Part shown: in pieces, positions 1 to 10,345 of the stretch | Layout of the letters: each line of letters opens with the position of its first letter | How positions within the stretch are numbered: position 1 is the stretch's first letter | Source: Macrocybe gigantea | Taxonomy: Eukaryota; Basidiomycota; Agaricomycetes; Agaricales; Callistosporiaceae | Length of the DNA: 64,000 bases | Assembly (NCBI GenBank): GCA_011319805.1 | Contig: SJRY01000229.1 | Location: forward strand, 310,001-374,000 | Direction of reading: 5' to 3' | The notes under the pieces: generated by a model | Databases searched by the model: none | Told to the model about the DNA's origin: nothing | What the model saw: only the letters and a program-made list of their open reading frames with translations | Made by a program: the position numbers and the translations under genes

Positions 1-1
1 A

Positions 2-1260
2 CTAGGCACCCACTGTGACATGTAGGTTGCTTGGCAAGGAGAACCCAGGTGAAGGCTTCTCTGGGCTTTTCTCAGAAGCTGTATCGACACACGGTCTTGA
101 CGGTCTCCTTGACGGCGTGCGGACGGACCCTTCGTCCAACGAATCGCCCAGGCTTTTACTGCGTTTGGGTACCCACCTCATGTCGAGCTCATACAGCGGT
201 CTGTACATTTCGCGATCCATTGCTTTTCGCTTTCTTGCTCGGTAAAGCCATGCGTAACCGATCAAGCCCACCAATGCGACAACGGCGAGAGCGCAGAGAG
301 CCCCTATAGCCCCCGCCAACGTCAGATTCATCCCATTTTCGGTGCCAACCACGATGGTCTGGTACACAAGCCGTGTCGCTACGCCCGCACTTGGCGAGGT
401 GCTTGTTACCGTATTCTTGTTCAGCTGGTCGGCTTCGGCTTCAAAAATCTACTTAATACCGGCAGATCACGATCAAAATACAGCCCTCGACGCACCGCTG
501 ATCTCCGCCGCCGTCGCGTTGAACTCCTTTTCTGTCTATAACGCGACTCGTGAGTCCAGTTACAAATACGTTCTGCAGTCCCGCTGACTTGTGGATTAAA
601 TAGATTCGCCCATTTTGGTATTTTCGTCTGTGGCGGCGGGTTGTCAGGATATCTACTAGAGTGCGTGAATGCGTTCAGACAGTCAACTCATCACAGATAG
701 ACACCAAGGTACTGAACAACGCACACGCCATGATATACGGTGGAGCAATTCTTTGACCACATCTGCCACCTGAAATTATGCATGAATATTGTGCCCCGCT
801 GTAGCGCAGGCCGATTTTCCTTACGTTTCGGGGCATGCATGTTGACACAAGGCGCAGGCCGATACTAGTGAGTACACAACGGTGCTGCATCCGCAGGAAC
901 GGTCTGTTGAGTTTGCCCGAGGATCGGGACCACTGTAGCTCGAGTTTGGGGCCAAAAAAGGTAGGGTATATTCTGCGTGTGCCTCAATTTAATCTCTCAT
1001 GTGGCAGATAAGCTCGACACCGCTTACGTCCATCACCAGAACATTGGGCCAATAAATACGACGCCACCACGCAGGGGGACTGTTGCAGTTCGTCATTCAT
1101 CTGTGGCGCACTGTCAAGTCGAGTTCAAACAGGTGGACTGATTTAATACCCAGGAAAATGGATAATTGCATGTCGTTGGTGCGACGTGCGCCTCAATATC
1201 AGCGTAGAGTAATGCTAAATTTGAAAGGAGCAATGCCTTGTTCATCGTCTGTCCCGTCAT
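2..1260 (-). CDS. Receptor-like single-pass membrane protein, paralogue 1 of a tandem array
   Basis: Function is unknown. The proposed start at 1260 (a second in-frame Met lies at 1245) opens a hydrophobic leader followed by a Cys and a Trp that ends exon 1 (CNYPFSW). Exon 2 carries the family motif QQSPCVVASYLLAQC near 1040-1080, and the next exon carries CGCSTVVYSLVSACALCQ near 840-890. Further exons lead to a Thr/Ser-rich stalk, one TM helix (about 235-315) and a basic stop-transfer stretch (YRARKRK), then a roughly 65-residue cytoplasmic tail rich in Ser, Pro and Lys that ends at the stop at 2-4. Predicted topology is secreted N-terminus outside and tail inside. The exons in the 380-620 region are short and their splice sites are the least certain. 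The same motif order recurs in the four genes that follow, which is the main support for the model. Confidence 0.65.
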
Positions 1261-1756
1261 TCAGAGGGTTGAGGGCGAAAACAAACATCTTGCCGGCTCA
1301 AGCAACCGTTAATTATAACACTCTAAAACAGGACAAGTCTCGAACACCCAGGGAACTAAAGAAAGGACCGAGTGAGAAGTATCTGGGCGGCATGGTCACG
1401 CGGTGCTGACTTCGCTGCGTTGCACGGCGGATAGTAGTTCGGCCTCTCCGAAGTACCGCCACGCCTGTCAGAGCAACACAGGGGAGCTCTAACGGCGAGA
1501 AGAGTCGAACCGGCACCTTCGCAAAATAGATTGTCCGATAACGGTGCTGAATTCTTCACGCGCAATATATTTGTTACATACAGATGCAAGAAATAGTATA
1601 GGTCGATGAATTCTTTCTCTTCAAGTCAAATTTCTGGAACACCAGTGTATCCACGATGTTGCCTGTGGAGACTGTCCATAGAGCTTCTGCCGCCGTAGGT
1701 CGTGTACATCGCAGAAGTCGTTGGCGAGATGGGGTCGGACAGATTCTACGAAGGGG
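1261..1756. other. Intergenic region between paralogues 1 and 2
   Basis: This stretch should contain the promoter of paralogue 1 and the 3' end of paralogue 2. I see no further conserved coding motif; the short ORFs on either strand are not supported by family similarity or splice signals. Confidence 0.5.
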
Positions 1757-2883
1757 TCACTTGATTGGTGGAACGGCTATTAATTCGACAGGACTGTTCA
1801 CACGTACATGGCTAAAAGGACTGGGGGATATAGGCGAGATAGGCTCGTCGCGCATGCTGAGATATTCTTGCATAGGAGGAGATGTAGGCTCAGCGTCAAT
1901 GGGAATGCGTTCGCTCGGTTTACGTTGAATCCTTTTCTGTCTGATGCGGAGGAGATACCACATCGTGCCGAGGCCCACGACGCCAAGAAACATAATCCCT
2001 CCAACTACGCCACCCGCAATGGCTCCCGCATGAGACGATTTTGACTTTGACTGAGTCGATGCGTTTGCGTCTGCAGATACGGAGGAAGAAGTGGGAAAGC
2101 TAGTTGTGCTAATGACTGGCGTATCAGATCGTGTAGACGGGGACTGCACAGCGACTAGACACAAGTCATGGGATTGATATCGTGAGGAAAGGAAAAGAGA
2201 TGACATACTTGAACGTGCTAGCTCTGGACTGAAGATATCGTTAGTCTGAACAGTCCACGAGATAAATGAGGCCCGTCAAGTGTCCTGAAATACAGCTCGC
2301 ACATACCGCGCTGACGTTCAGGAATGCCCAAACGGGAACTTCCACGTTACTTGGGATGGGTCTAGGATACCTGCTCCCTGCATGTTGATCTTCCGCCGCT
2401 CATTACTCGCATACATGCGGACGCACTTTGTTATCTGAGTAACAACGCCGCAATTTGTGGTCCAGTTCGTCCAACTGGTGAAAGTGCGATTCTGGCACCC
2501 GCCGCAAGCGCTGATCATGGAATACGTGACACTGCTACAGAAGCATGGATCGGCTTGCGTGGCGAGGGGAGGCAGGTAGTGTGTGCCGTTTGGCAATGCG
2601 GGGACGGTGATGGCTGAGCATTGCGAATGCACGTCAGACTCCTCGAAATCAGCATAACGTCGTGCTTACCTTGGCCACTACAAGCCGTTTCAAGATATGC
2701 CGCAACGAGACATGGTGTCTGTCCACGAGTATTTATCGCCTATGAGGTACAAGTCAGTGAGAAAAATCGACGCCAAACGAGTATCTCTGGAAATAGGACC
2801 CATTGGTAGTCAGATATGCATTGAACGACGTCGGACGATTGCCCAGCAACAAAGACTCCGACAAAGGCACAAAACGCCCCCAT
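1757..2883 (-). CDS. Receptor-like single-pass membrane protein, paralogue 2
   Basis: This protein of unknown function has the array's architecture. It starts at 2883 with a hydrophobic leader (MGAFCAFVGVFVAG) and exon 1 ends in DYQW. The next exon reads NTRGQTPCLVAAYLETAC (about 2655-2730). A Cys-rich exon follows with DPCFCSSVTYSMISACGGCQ and a W-x2-W-x3-NC element (about 2440-2560). A short exon reads VPVWAFLNVSA near 2310-2340. After a Ser/Thr stalk comes a Gly-rich TM segment (AGAIAGGVVGGIMFLGVVGL, about 1970-2030), a basic RIRQKRIQRK juxtamembrane stretch and a Pro/Ser-rich tail ending at 1757. The donor after the Trp codon is gtccta, weaker than the equivalent donors in its sisters. 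Adjacent copies are on the same strand with 370-510 bp spacers. Confidence 0.75.
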
Positions 2884-3261
2884 AGCCGAGATTCTTGTAC
2901 GAGACATAGCAAGGTACAGTTCGTGATGCTTCAGGGTGTCACCCTTCTGCTATGAGTGCTCATCACCAGGCGCCTCAGCAGTTCATGCACCAAGTGTTGG
3001 GAAGGTCGGAAGTACGTTAGAAGCCATCACCACATTGCCACATTGGAGCATCTTTCCCCATAAGAAGATCAACAGTTCGTACACGGTGCTGGATGTCAAC
3101 ACTGATGTGAAAATTTTCATGATAGACGCCGTAAATGTGATTAAATAGCAGGTACCCACTACAATCTGGTAAGGTGAATTGACCATGAACGAATTACAAA
3201 GCCAGCGAGACGACAAGACCATCACATGGATTGATACGGTAAAACCAGTTCGTCAGGTATA
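2884..3261. other. Intergenic region between paralogues 2 and 3
   Basis: Probable promoter of paralogue 2 and 3' flank of paralogue 3. I see no supportable gene. Confidence 0.5.
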
Positions 3262-4573
3262 TCATAGTTCAGGAACTCCGGTGTAATGTCTCCCTTGATT
3301 TGAGTCTGGGTACGCAAGGCCTGGTTGGCTGGCCATCGTGTACGGCTGTTGGACTTCTGGAGCGGGATAAACTATTGGAGGCGGAACAGTGGCAGGATAG
3401 CTTGCGGGGCTAGTAGGATAAGTGCTAGGATCCGAAGGATCCTGGAAGCAAGCAAAAAATCAGCAATTAAAGAAGCAATCGGAGGGGAATTGTATCTCAC
3501 ATAGGGCTTCATGGAAGGCGTGCCAGTGCCTGTGTAATTTGACATGAGTGGCATCGGGGAGTCAGCATAGCCTATTGGGGGCGGTGATGTGGTAGATGAT
3601 CCGATAGGTGCAACATTTTGTTGCATAGCTATGCTGGCCTTTTTGCGACGGTGTTGAACAAGCCAAAACAGCCCCCTCCGACTAATGCAAGGACAACAAC
3701 GCCCCCGATGACACCACCTGCTATGGCGCCAGCATTGCTCTTCTTTGACTCGCTAGACGTGGAAGTAGATGCTGGCAAACCGTCTGTACCGGTGCTTGTG
3801 CGAGAGACTGTGGGTTGAGCGACGCCTGTTGATTCAGGACCACCTGATAAACCCGATATCAGTTGTAGATGCTTTGATGTGACATCAGATAAGTACTATT
3901 GTTTGCCTGGGCAGCTTCGACGTCGAATTCATCCTTGATCGTCACATCAAGGTAAGCCCAATGCGGCACCCGTGTCCCAGATGGAATGCTGCGCGGGAAA
4001 CTGAATACAGGGCGGTGAGCAAGGCAGGACACAACAGCAAACGGATTTGACGAACACTGTAGAATAGACCGAAGTACAATTCGTGTTGTATGTCGACCAC
4101 CTTTGTGGAACATTGTCAGGACCAAAACTCCAAAACGTAATAGTAACCACCGTAGATAATCTCTTGTTTGGCAAAGGGAACAGGCAGCAATCAAGGAATA
4201 GAAAACCGAGCTGCATCGGCAAGGGTTGGCATTCAACGCGGTAGGACCGAGATAAACTTTGCCGTCTTCCAACGAAGGGACAGTGAAGACTGAAAAAGAA
4301 AAATTTTAATTGACGAGAAAGCATTCATAGCATTGTTCCGGAAGTCGAACCTCCTGAATTGCAAGCCCCTCCTAGGAAGCTCGCAACGACACATGGACTT
4401 TGGTTAAGAGAATTGAAACTCTTCAGAAGAATAACGAATCAGCTAGTCAACTATAGAGACAGATCTACACCTACCCATTGCAGATTGCTGTTAGTACATA
4501 GGGCGACCTGATCCGATTGAGCAGCGACGTTCACGAGGGTTGCGAAGAGAACGCTGAGAGAAACGGCGAGCAT
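3262..4573 (-). CDS. Receptor-like single-pass membrane protein, paralogue 3 (one apparent 1-nt deletion)
   Basis: Unknown function. The start at 4573 gives a clear signal peptide (MLAVSLSVLFATLVNVAA) and exon 1 ends LQW with a gtaggt donor. The family blocks follow: FNSLNQSPCVVASFLGGAC (about 4365-4425), NPCRCSSVFYSLIAACSLCQ (about 4165-4235), WSTYNTNC, VPHWAYLDV (about 3935-3975), then the TM helix beginning NAGAIAGGVIGG (about 3675-3745). Immediately after the helix the frame breaks: adding one base in the five-C run at 3672-3676 joins the helix to a basic VQHRRKK stop-transfer stretch and to the tail, which starts at 3633. The tail is Pro/Tyr-rich, contains one intron with a gtgaga donor, and ends YTGVPEL. 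This tail motif resembles the YRGLPE ending of paralogue 4. Confidence 0.72.
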
Positions 4574-5086
4574 TGTCATCTAGCCCTCGCAGTGGAGGGA
4601 GTCCGAGAGAAAGAACAAAAAGGGACACCAGCCCTATGCCATTATTAACGGGTTCAATGGCACGTCTGATTGAGTGATGTGCGCTAGCTCGCCCCTGAAT
4701 ATCTGATTCAGGACACAGCCGATGCCCAAGGAAGTTTATATGTGCAAGTCGACGTCGACGCCAGTACCATATCCCGCTCCGAGTCGTGATTCCTTTCAAA
4801 GGGGGAGGGGCGACAATGCATGCTCATATCCCGAACTGACGGATGTAGGAACCTTGTAAAGAAATATAATCCAATCGGTCGTATCAACAATCAATGCCGC
4901 TGGACGCTGCACAAAAATTGTACGCTTTCATATCAACTAAAGCAGCTGCCTATTGGATGCACGGCATCCACGAATCCACGCCTTGACGTATGAACCACCT
5001 GACATCGATGTAGTTGGGGTGTCAATCGGTTTGTTCTCGTGTGCCAATACTTTATTTTTGAATCCCCGATGTTAAGCAAAATAATG
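4574..5086. other. Intergenic region between paralogues 3 and 4
   Basis: Probable promoter of paralogue 3 and 3' flank of paralogue 4. The ORFs crossing it lack splice or family support. Confidence 0.5.
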
Positions 5087-6372
5087 TCATTCCGGTTCCG
5101 GTAAACCGCGATAACCGCCTGCCTGTCTATGGCCTGGACGCGCGGCCGAAGGTGTAGATTGGATGATAGTGTGTGCTTTGGTGGCTAAATTAGTGACGTG
5201 CGAAGCGAGAGGATGAAATGGATTCTTGATGATGTGATAAATCAGTTGAACCAACGAGCTGGTGTCAAAATCGACGCTCACATAGAACGCCTGGGAACCG
5301 GATGTGAGGATCAGCGCCTCTCTCGCTTCGCCGCCATAATTCCCAGTCCAGGGAGTGATCTTCCCGTACTCGGGTTCATTCCGTGAAAGACGTCGCCTGC
5401 GGACTAACCAGAACGAGATTCCAATCACAAGAGCAAGCATAGCCAGGCCGCCAAGGACGGCGGCTATTATAATGCCCTTGTCGACCGAACTAGCCCTGGA
5501 AGGGTCATCGCCTGAAGGGGAGGAGACCGTCTTCGTTGGCAAACTGACGGCTGTCATTCGAGTGGACTCGGGCGGGTTTCCTACTGTGATTGGATGTTCA
5601 GGTCCAAGTCAGCACCGACTTACAAGGTGGCTCGCTCACGGGCATCTTGAAGAGCGAGATGGACATCAAATGAATCGTTCGACGCCTGTTTCAAGACATT
5701 GGACAAGGAACCGGAAAACTGGGGCAGAAATGCACACAGAGACATTAAGATAAGCATAGTGTGGAATTCTGGTTGCTGACGGTATCCTGGTAGGATCATA
5801 GCTTCCAATATGATTAATGTCACAGCACTCTACTCAAAGCATGATCTTGCACATACACTATGACGCCAGGGTTTGAACAGTTGGTGCTGTAGATAGACCA
5901 TCTGGAGGCGAAAAAAAAATCAGTGCACACTGGCAGGAGATGGCACAACATGCAGACTTCAGATAGCCTCCACCTTGGCAGGCTGAGCATGCGCCAATCA
6001 ACGAATAGAAGATAGAACTGCATTTGCAAACATTCGCTGATTCTCGTGAGGGTGCAAGGTATATATTTCCGTTTCGCAGCGGAGGTATGTTGAAGCCTAC
6101 TCAGACGGATAGTCGTAAGTGCCACATTTGCGTTCAACGCGTGGATGTTAGATACCGCCAACGCAAGCACCCCCCAGATAGGCCGCAATAACACAGGGAT
6201 CTTGACCCAATGAATTATTCGCCTGTAAATCGTCCTTCAGCGATGCAAATGCAAAACTACCAAATTGCTACTTTACCCATTGGAAATCGGATTTGGTGCA
6301 AGTCGCCAAGTCAACACCGTACGTACATGCGAAGCATCCTGAGAGGCAGATGTAAAAAGCAAGTGATGGCAT
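5087..6372 (-). CDS. Receptor-like single-pass membrane protein, paralogue 4
   Basis: Unknown function. The start at 6372 gives a leader (MPSLAFYICLSGCFA) and exon 1 ends in DFQW with donor gtaaag. Exon 2 reads NNSLGQDPCVIAAYLGGAC (about 6165-6225). The Cys-rich exon contains KCSSIFYSLIGACSACQ (about 5965-6020) and, after an intron, RWSIYSTNC (about 5860-5900). The last exon carries a Ser/Thr stalk, a TM helix (IIIAAVLGGLAMLALVIGIS, about 5415-5480), the basic stop-transfer VRRRR and a tail of roughly 95 residues that ends GGYRGLPEPE at the stop at 5087. The juxtamembrane Arg cluster fixes the topology as tail-inside. Confidence 0.75.
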
Positions 6373-6862
6373 CCCTCTACTCAGAGGGTAGTGCCTTCAG
6401 CGCGAAGAACGGGCTATATGGACCACGGCTTGGACGGCACGGCATGTGTGTGCTAAATCAAGCGCTGAAGAAGGCCTGCTACATAGAACTAAAGCAAGAG
6501 GAGAAGATGGGCCCAGATTCTGGTGTCTGGAAGTCGGAAATGGTCCCGTGGACATAAACCGGCGTCAGTCAGTTACAGCGAAGATGTGAATGGAAGAATG
6601 CAAATTGAGGAAGCATACCTGCATCCCTTAGACATATTCCGCATGCCGTGCTCGACATTACGTTATTTTACAGTCTGCTGCAGGTCATGGATGAGAGCAA
6701 ATAACTGCATAATGACGGGAATTAGTGCCATATATTGACCATTTGATACATCCATTCTTTTATTTGTGCTAGATCAAGGAATGTCGAGTAAAGCGAGCGA
6801 CGGTATGTGAAGTGAGATAGAAATGCGGGCAGTTGGAGGGAGCGAAACAGGCCGATTCTCTA
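6373..6862. other. Intergenic region between paralogues 4 and 5
   Basis: Probable promoter of paralogue 4 and 3' flank of paralogue 5. I see no supportable gene. Confidence 0.5.
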
Positions 6863-8181
6863 TCAGCGATTAGAACGCCTTTCAGATTTGATCGAAGGTG
6901 CGCTGCTGGAGTTGCTGAAGACTGCGCTGGTAGGCGAGGCCAGAGATGAGGAGTTCTGCATATTTCGGTGAGATGGTATTCAGCCGATATTTTTTTTTTG
7001 TCACGGTGGGGGAGTAAGTATCTTACAATAGAAGAGCCGCCGATTGCTGGAACGTAAGTGTTCGCAAGATACTGACGCATATCACCTGGGGCAGCCACTG
7101 GCGGCTCTGGTGATCGCTCAACTGGGGAAGGCAGAAGCACACCAATTTGTGCGATCCGGCGCCGGCGTTCAAGATACCAGTACCCAAGGCCGAGCATCAA
7201 AGAAACAGCCACGGCACCCGCGACAATGCTTCCTATAATAATATCGGAGCGTCTATCGATTGACGAGCCCGAACTCGAGGGCACGGTGCTGCTGCTACTA
7301 GGCGTAGGCGAGGCTGATGAGCTAACTGTCGAAGACGTTTTTGAACGAGTGGGCTTCGGTATTGCTGTAGATTCCGTTTTATCTATGAAAGAATTCCGGT
7401 TAGCACAATTCGCAGTGCTTTGCAGGCGAGTCTAAAACTGACTAGAATTTTCCTTTGCCAACGTCTGATCAAAGTTGTCGTGCTCCTGCAAGTTATGTTG
7501 AGTTTCGCCCTCTAGACTTTACTCAAAGGAGTTTACTTCACCTTTACGTCCAGATAAGCCCAGGCTGGAACATAGGTTTTTGGCGGAATAGGCATCGGAA
7601 AACTGGAGAGAGGTGAGTCAGTCGCATAGAGGACAGCCGGCGAACATACGCTTTAATTGTAACCATCGGACAGTTGCCAGACCATGTGCTCCATCTGCGA
7701 TAGAATTAAGACGCGATGGTGGCTTTGAAATTATATCACTAACGTGTCATAGGTACGGCCTTGACAAGCAGCACAGGCGCTCATTAGCGAATACACTACG
7801 GTGTTGCATTGACAGGGATTGGCCAATGAAAGAGTTGGTCCCAGATAGTGAGTTTGATCAGGCAGGTCCGGGACGTTATATGCTAGAGCGCGTCATATAG
7901 AGTCTATCTCCGCCAGTGTGGGGTCGGAACTTTTGACTTACAACCGCCATTGCAAACACTCAACAAAGTAGAAGCAACCTGACAGGGGCTTTGCTTGTGC
8001 GAATTGAATGCCTGCAACGATCGAATATAAGATACAAGCGCTGATTCCGGCTAGTAGGATGGTGTTCTTTTGGACATACCCATTGGTAGTAAGGAAGACA
8101 AGTGGCATTCGTGGTCTGACCAGAAATGCCAGGCAAGAACCAGATGCTCAGAAGTGTGATGAGCAACAGCGTCGCCAACAT
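6863..8181 (-). CDS. Receptor-like single-pass membrane protein, paralogue 5
   Basis: Unknown function. The start at 8181 gives a strong signal peptide (MLATLLLITLLSIWFLPGIS) and exon 1 ends in PYYQW with donor gtatgt. Exon 2 reads AFNSHKQSPCQVASTLLSVC (about 7945-8005). The next exon has CQCNTVVYSLMSACAACQ (about 7765-7820). A later exon has FPMPIPPKTYVPAWAYLDV (about 7550-7605). The TM helix (IIIGSIVAGAVAVSLMLGLG, about 7185-7245) is followed by ERRRR and a tail. I end the gene at the stop at 6863-6865, using a gtaaga intron at about 6950-7030 that replaces an implausible read-through with a Ser-rich tail. Without that intron the frame would run to 6769. Confidence 0.72.
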
Positions 8182-8836
8182 GGGAAGATTAGGGAAAGCA
8201 GGCCGCTAAAACGCACGAGCATCCTACGGACGAGGATTTATCAACAAAAAAAAAGCACACAAACGAAGAAAAGGCGGCGAAAGCTTACAGACCAGCTGTC
8301 CACGACTTGACAGTTGGCCCTCATAGTTTTTAATGGCACGGCTTCTACGAAGTCGATGCCAGGAACAGCAGGTGGGACAGTTCCGAATCCACTGGCAGGA
8401 ACGAGGGGAATCCATACGATTAGGAACGATTGGTGGCAGCTAATCCGGGCTTTGGAACGCTCGATTGATGCAAGACTTCAAAATGTTCGGCTTGTCGATC
8501 AGTGGAATGTCCAAGTCGGCATTAAGGGGCGCAAACGAATACGCGATGCAGAGACGATAATGTATGTGCTGATACATCTGCTAATTGCTATGCACGGGAA
8601 CCTTTTGAAAGTTCCCGCAAGTTAAAGGAAAGCCGAAGTTCGATTCACTCTAATAAGGTTATAAGCAGGTACACCTGAAAGGATACGTAGGCAATTGTCA
8701 GACTCAGAGATCCGATAACGGAAATGGCTATTGGAAGGAAATACAAGACAAATATAAAAGTTTCTTGACATGTGTGGGATAAGCGGCAAACGCGGTGAAA
8801 TTGTAAATGTCTTGATAGCAAAATGCCACGCACGGC
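8182..8836. other. Intergenic region, possible degenerate sixth family member
   Basis: No intact gene is visible. On the minus strand, fragments resemble the family blocks in the expected order: a hydrophobic leader-like run near 8690-8830, a fragment reading CISTYIIVSAS near 8550-8580 that recalls the C-S-V-Y-S-L-x-S-A-C block, and a Pro-rich piece near 8340-8400. Stops separate them. The resemblance is weak and could be chance. Confidence 0.25.
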
Positions 8837-9829
8837 TCATTCTCCAAAGACACGGCGCATATAGATCCTTTGATGCACGCGGCTTCCCTGTTCTTCAATG
8901 GTCTTGATCTCTTCGGCCGTCAAATCAGGAACATTCTCAGTATCTATGAATTCCTTAAGGCGAGAGACTTTAGTCGAGGTTCTGGTTCGGATTGTCAATG
9001 CACTGAAGTGATTAAAAGGGCGATAGCAATGCCAATGCATACTGACGTGACAACTATGGCTCCCTTCTGAATTAGCCATTTTGTAAGAACCTGGCCGGCC
9101 GTGACAGTCAGTCCGCGGGCTCTTTCCAGTCTCTCACGGATGCCAGGGAGGACGGCGTCCAAAGGACCGCCGGCACCGTGAGTCAAGGGCGTCTGACCGC
9201 TGTATGATGCAATGGCGATCCCATGTTCCTCGCAGTACTTGACGATGGGTTCTGCTGCTTTCCACACATAGGGGTGCAATTCGATCTGTTGCGCTCGACA
9301 TAAGAATTAGAAGGATGACAGTAAAGGGTACGAGCACCTGATTGACCGCTGGAACGACGGTTGCGTGTTCTAAGACTTCGCGCAAATCCTCCACCCTGAA
9401 ATTGGAGACGCCAATAGACTTTGTAAGGCCATCAGCACGCACCCCTTCCATATCCTTCCATAACTCTTTAAGTTTACCCTCTTTGGCGGCGGGAGTAGGA
9501 TCGTGGATTAAGAACAGATCGACGTAGTCAACGCCGAGCTTCTTGAGGGATTCGGTAAGGGATTCCTTGACGGTCTGGCCGGGATTCAAGGCTCTGAGCT
9601 TCGTGACGATGTAGAGCTCGGAGCGGGGCTTCTGAGACGCTCTGATCCCTGCGCCAAGGGTGTTCTCATTACCATAGGCTTGGGCGCCATCGAGATGAAT
9701 CATTCCGGCGTCGATCGCATTGCGGACAAACTGCGTCACATCCTGGTTGTAGAGGCTAGTTCCAGTGCCAAAGGCGAGCCACGGGATGCGGGCACCATCG
9801 TTGAGAGGGATGAAGCGTTTGACTGACAT
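8837..9829 (-). CDS. Aldo/keto reductase
   Basis: NADPH-dependent oxidoreductase of the AKR superfamily, cytosolic; the physiological carbonyl substrate cannot be told from sequence. Three exons give a normal-length barrel. The start MSVKRFIPLNDGARIPWLAF is the typical AKR N-terminus. The catalytic residues are visible: Asp in DGAQAYGNE, Tyr in the same motif, Lys in YIVTKL and His in LFLIHDP (the commoner form is LIHWP). The conserved KSIGVSNF and IELHPYVW blocks follow, the latter after a GT-AG intron at about 9290-9340. A second intron near 8975-9040 restores the C-terminal cofactor block (the family's S-x5-R pattern, here TSTKVSRLKE). The upstream in-frame extension to 10030 lacks family similarity, so the Met at 9829 is preferred. 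No frame problem is seen. Confidence 0.93.
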
Positions 9830-10345
9830 TATGGTGGGACGGCAACGGCAAGCAAGAAAGGCGCCCCATACGGTGCCCAAGATATATTTCGAGCGGCATG
9901 GGAGAGTGGGTATGTCATTCGGGCAAAGCCTTACAAGCCGACCGGCCCTAAAGTGACTATAAATATTATCCGTGTCGCTATAATCTGTCATTTTCTCATC
10001 TTTTAACATCATAGCTAGGCTCCAATACACATGGATGGTTGTTTAGCTCTGCACGACAGTCATTCATCATGGCGCCTTATATCGACTGATACACTGCTTT
10101 AGGCTGACCTTTCCGTCATTCTTGCGTGGATGTAGTCGGTCACCCTGTGTACCAATAATTCATGTAATATTTTTAATGCATTATACTTGAAGAATCACGC
10201 CCACATTTTAAAAGAAATTGTTCGCCCAGTTGAGAAGGCATGCACGTGAGAACATATTAGTCATACTGTATAGTTCCAGCCACCGCACATTTGCCCTTGC
10301 CTATCGCGGCGAACGCCAATAGAGTAGTCGACCTCAAGATCCCCA
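9830..10345. other. Divergent promoter region, aldo/keto reductase / RPL7
   Basis: The two genes are transcribed away from each other from this 516-bp stretch, which should hold both promoters. It contains T-rich pyrimidine tracts close to both starts. I recognise no specific operator or other gene. Confidence 0.5.
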
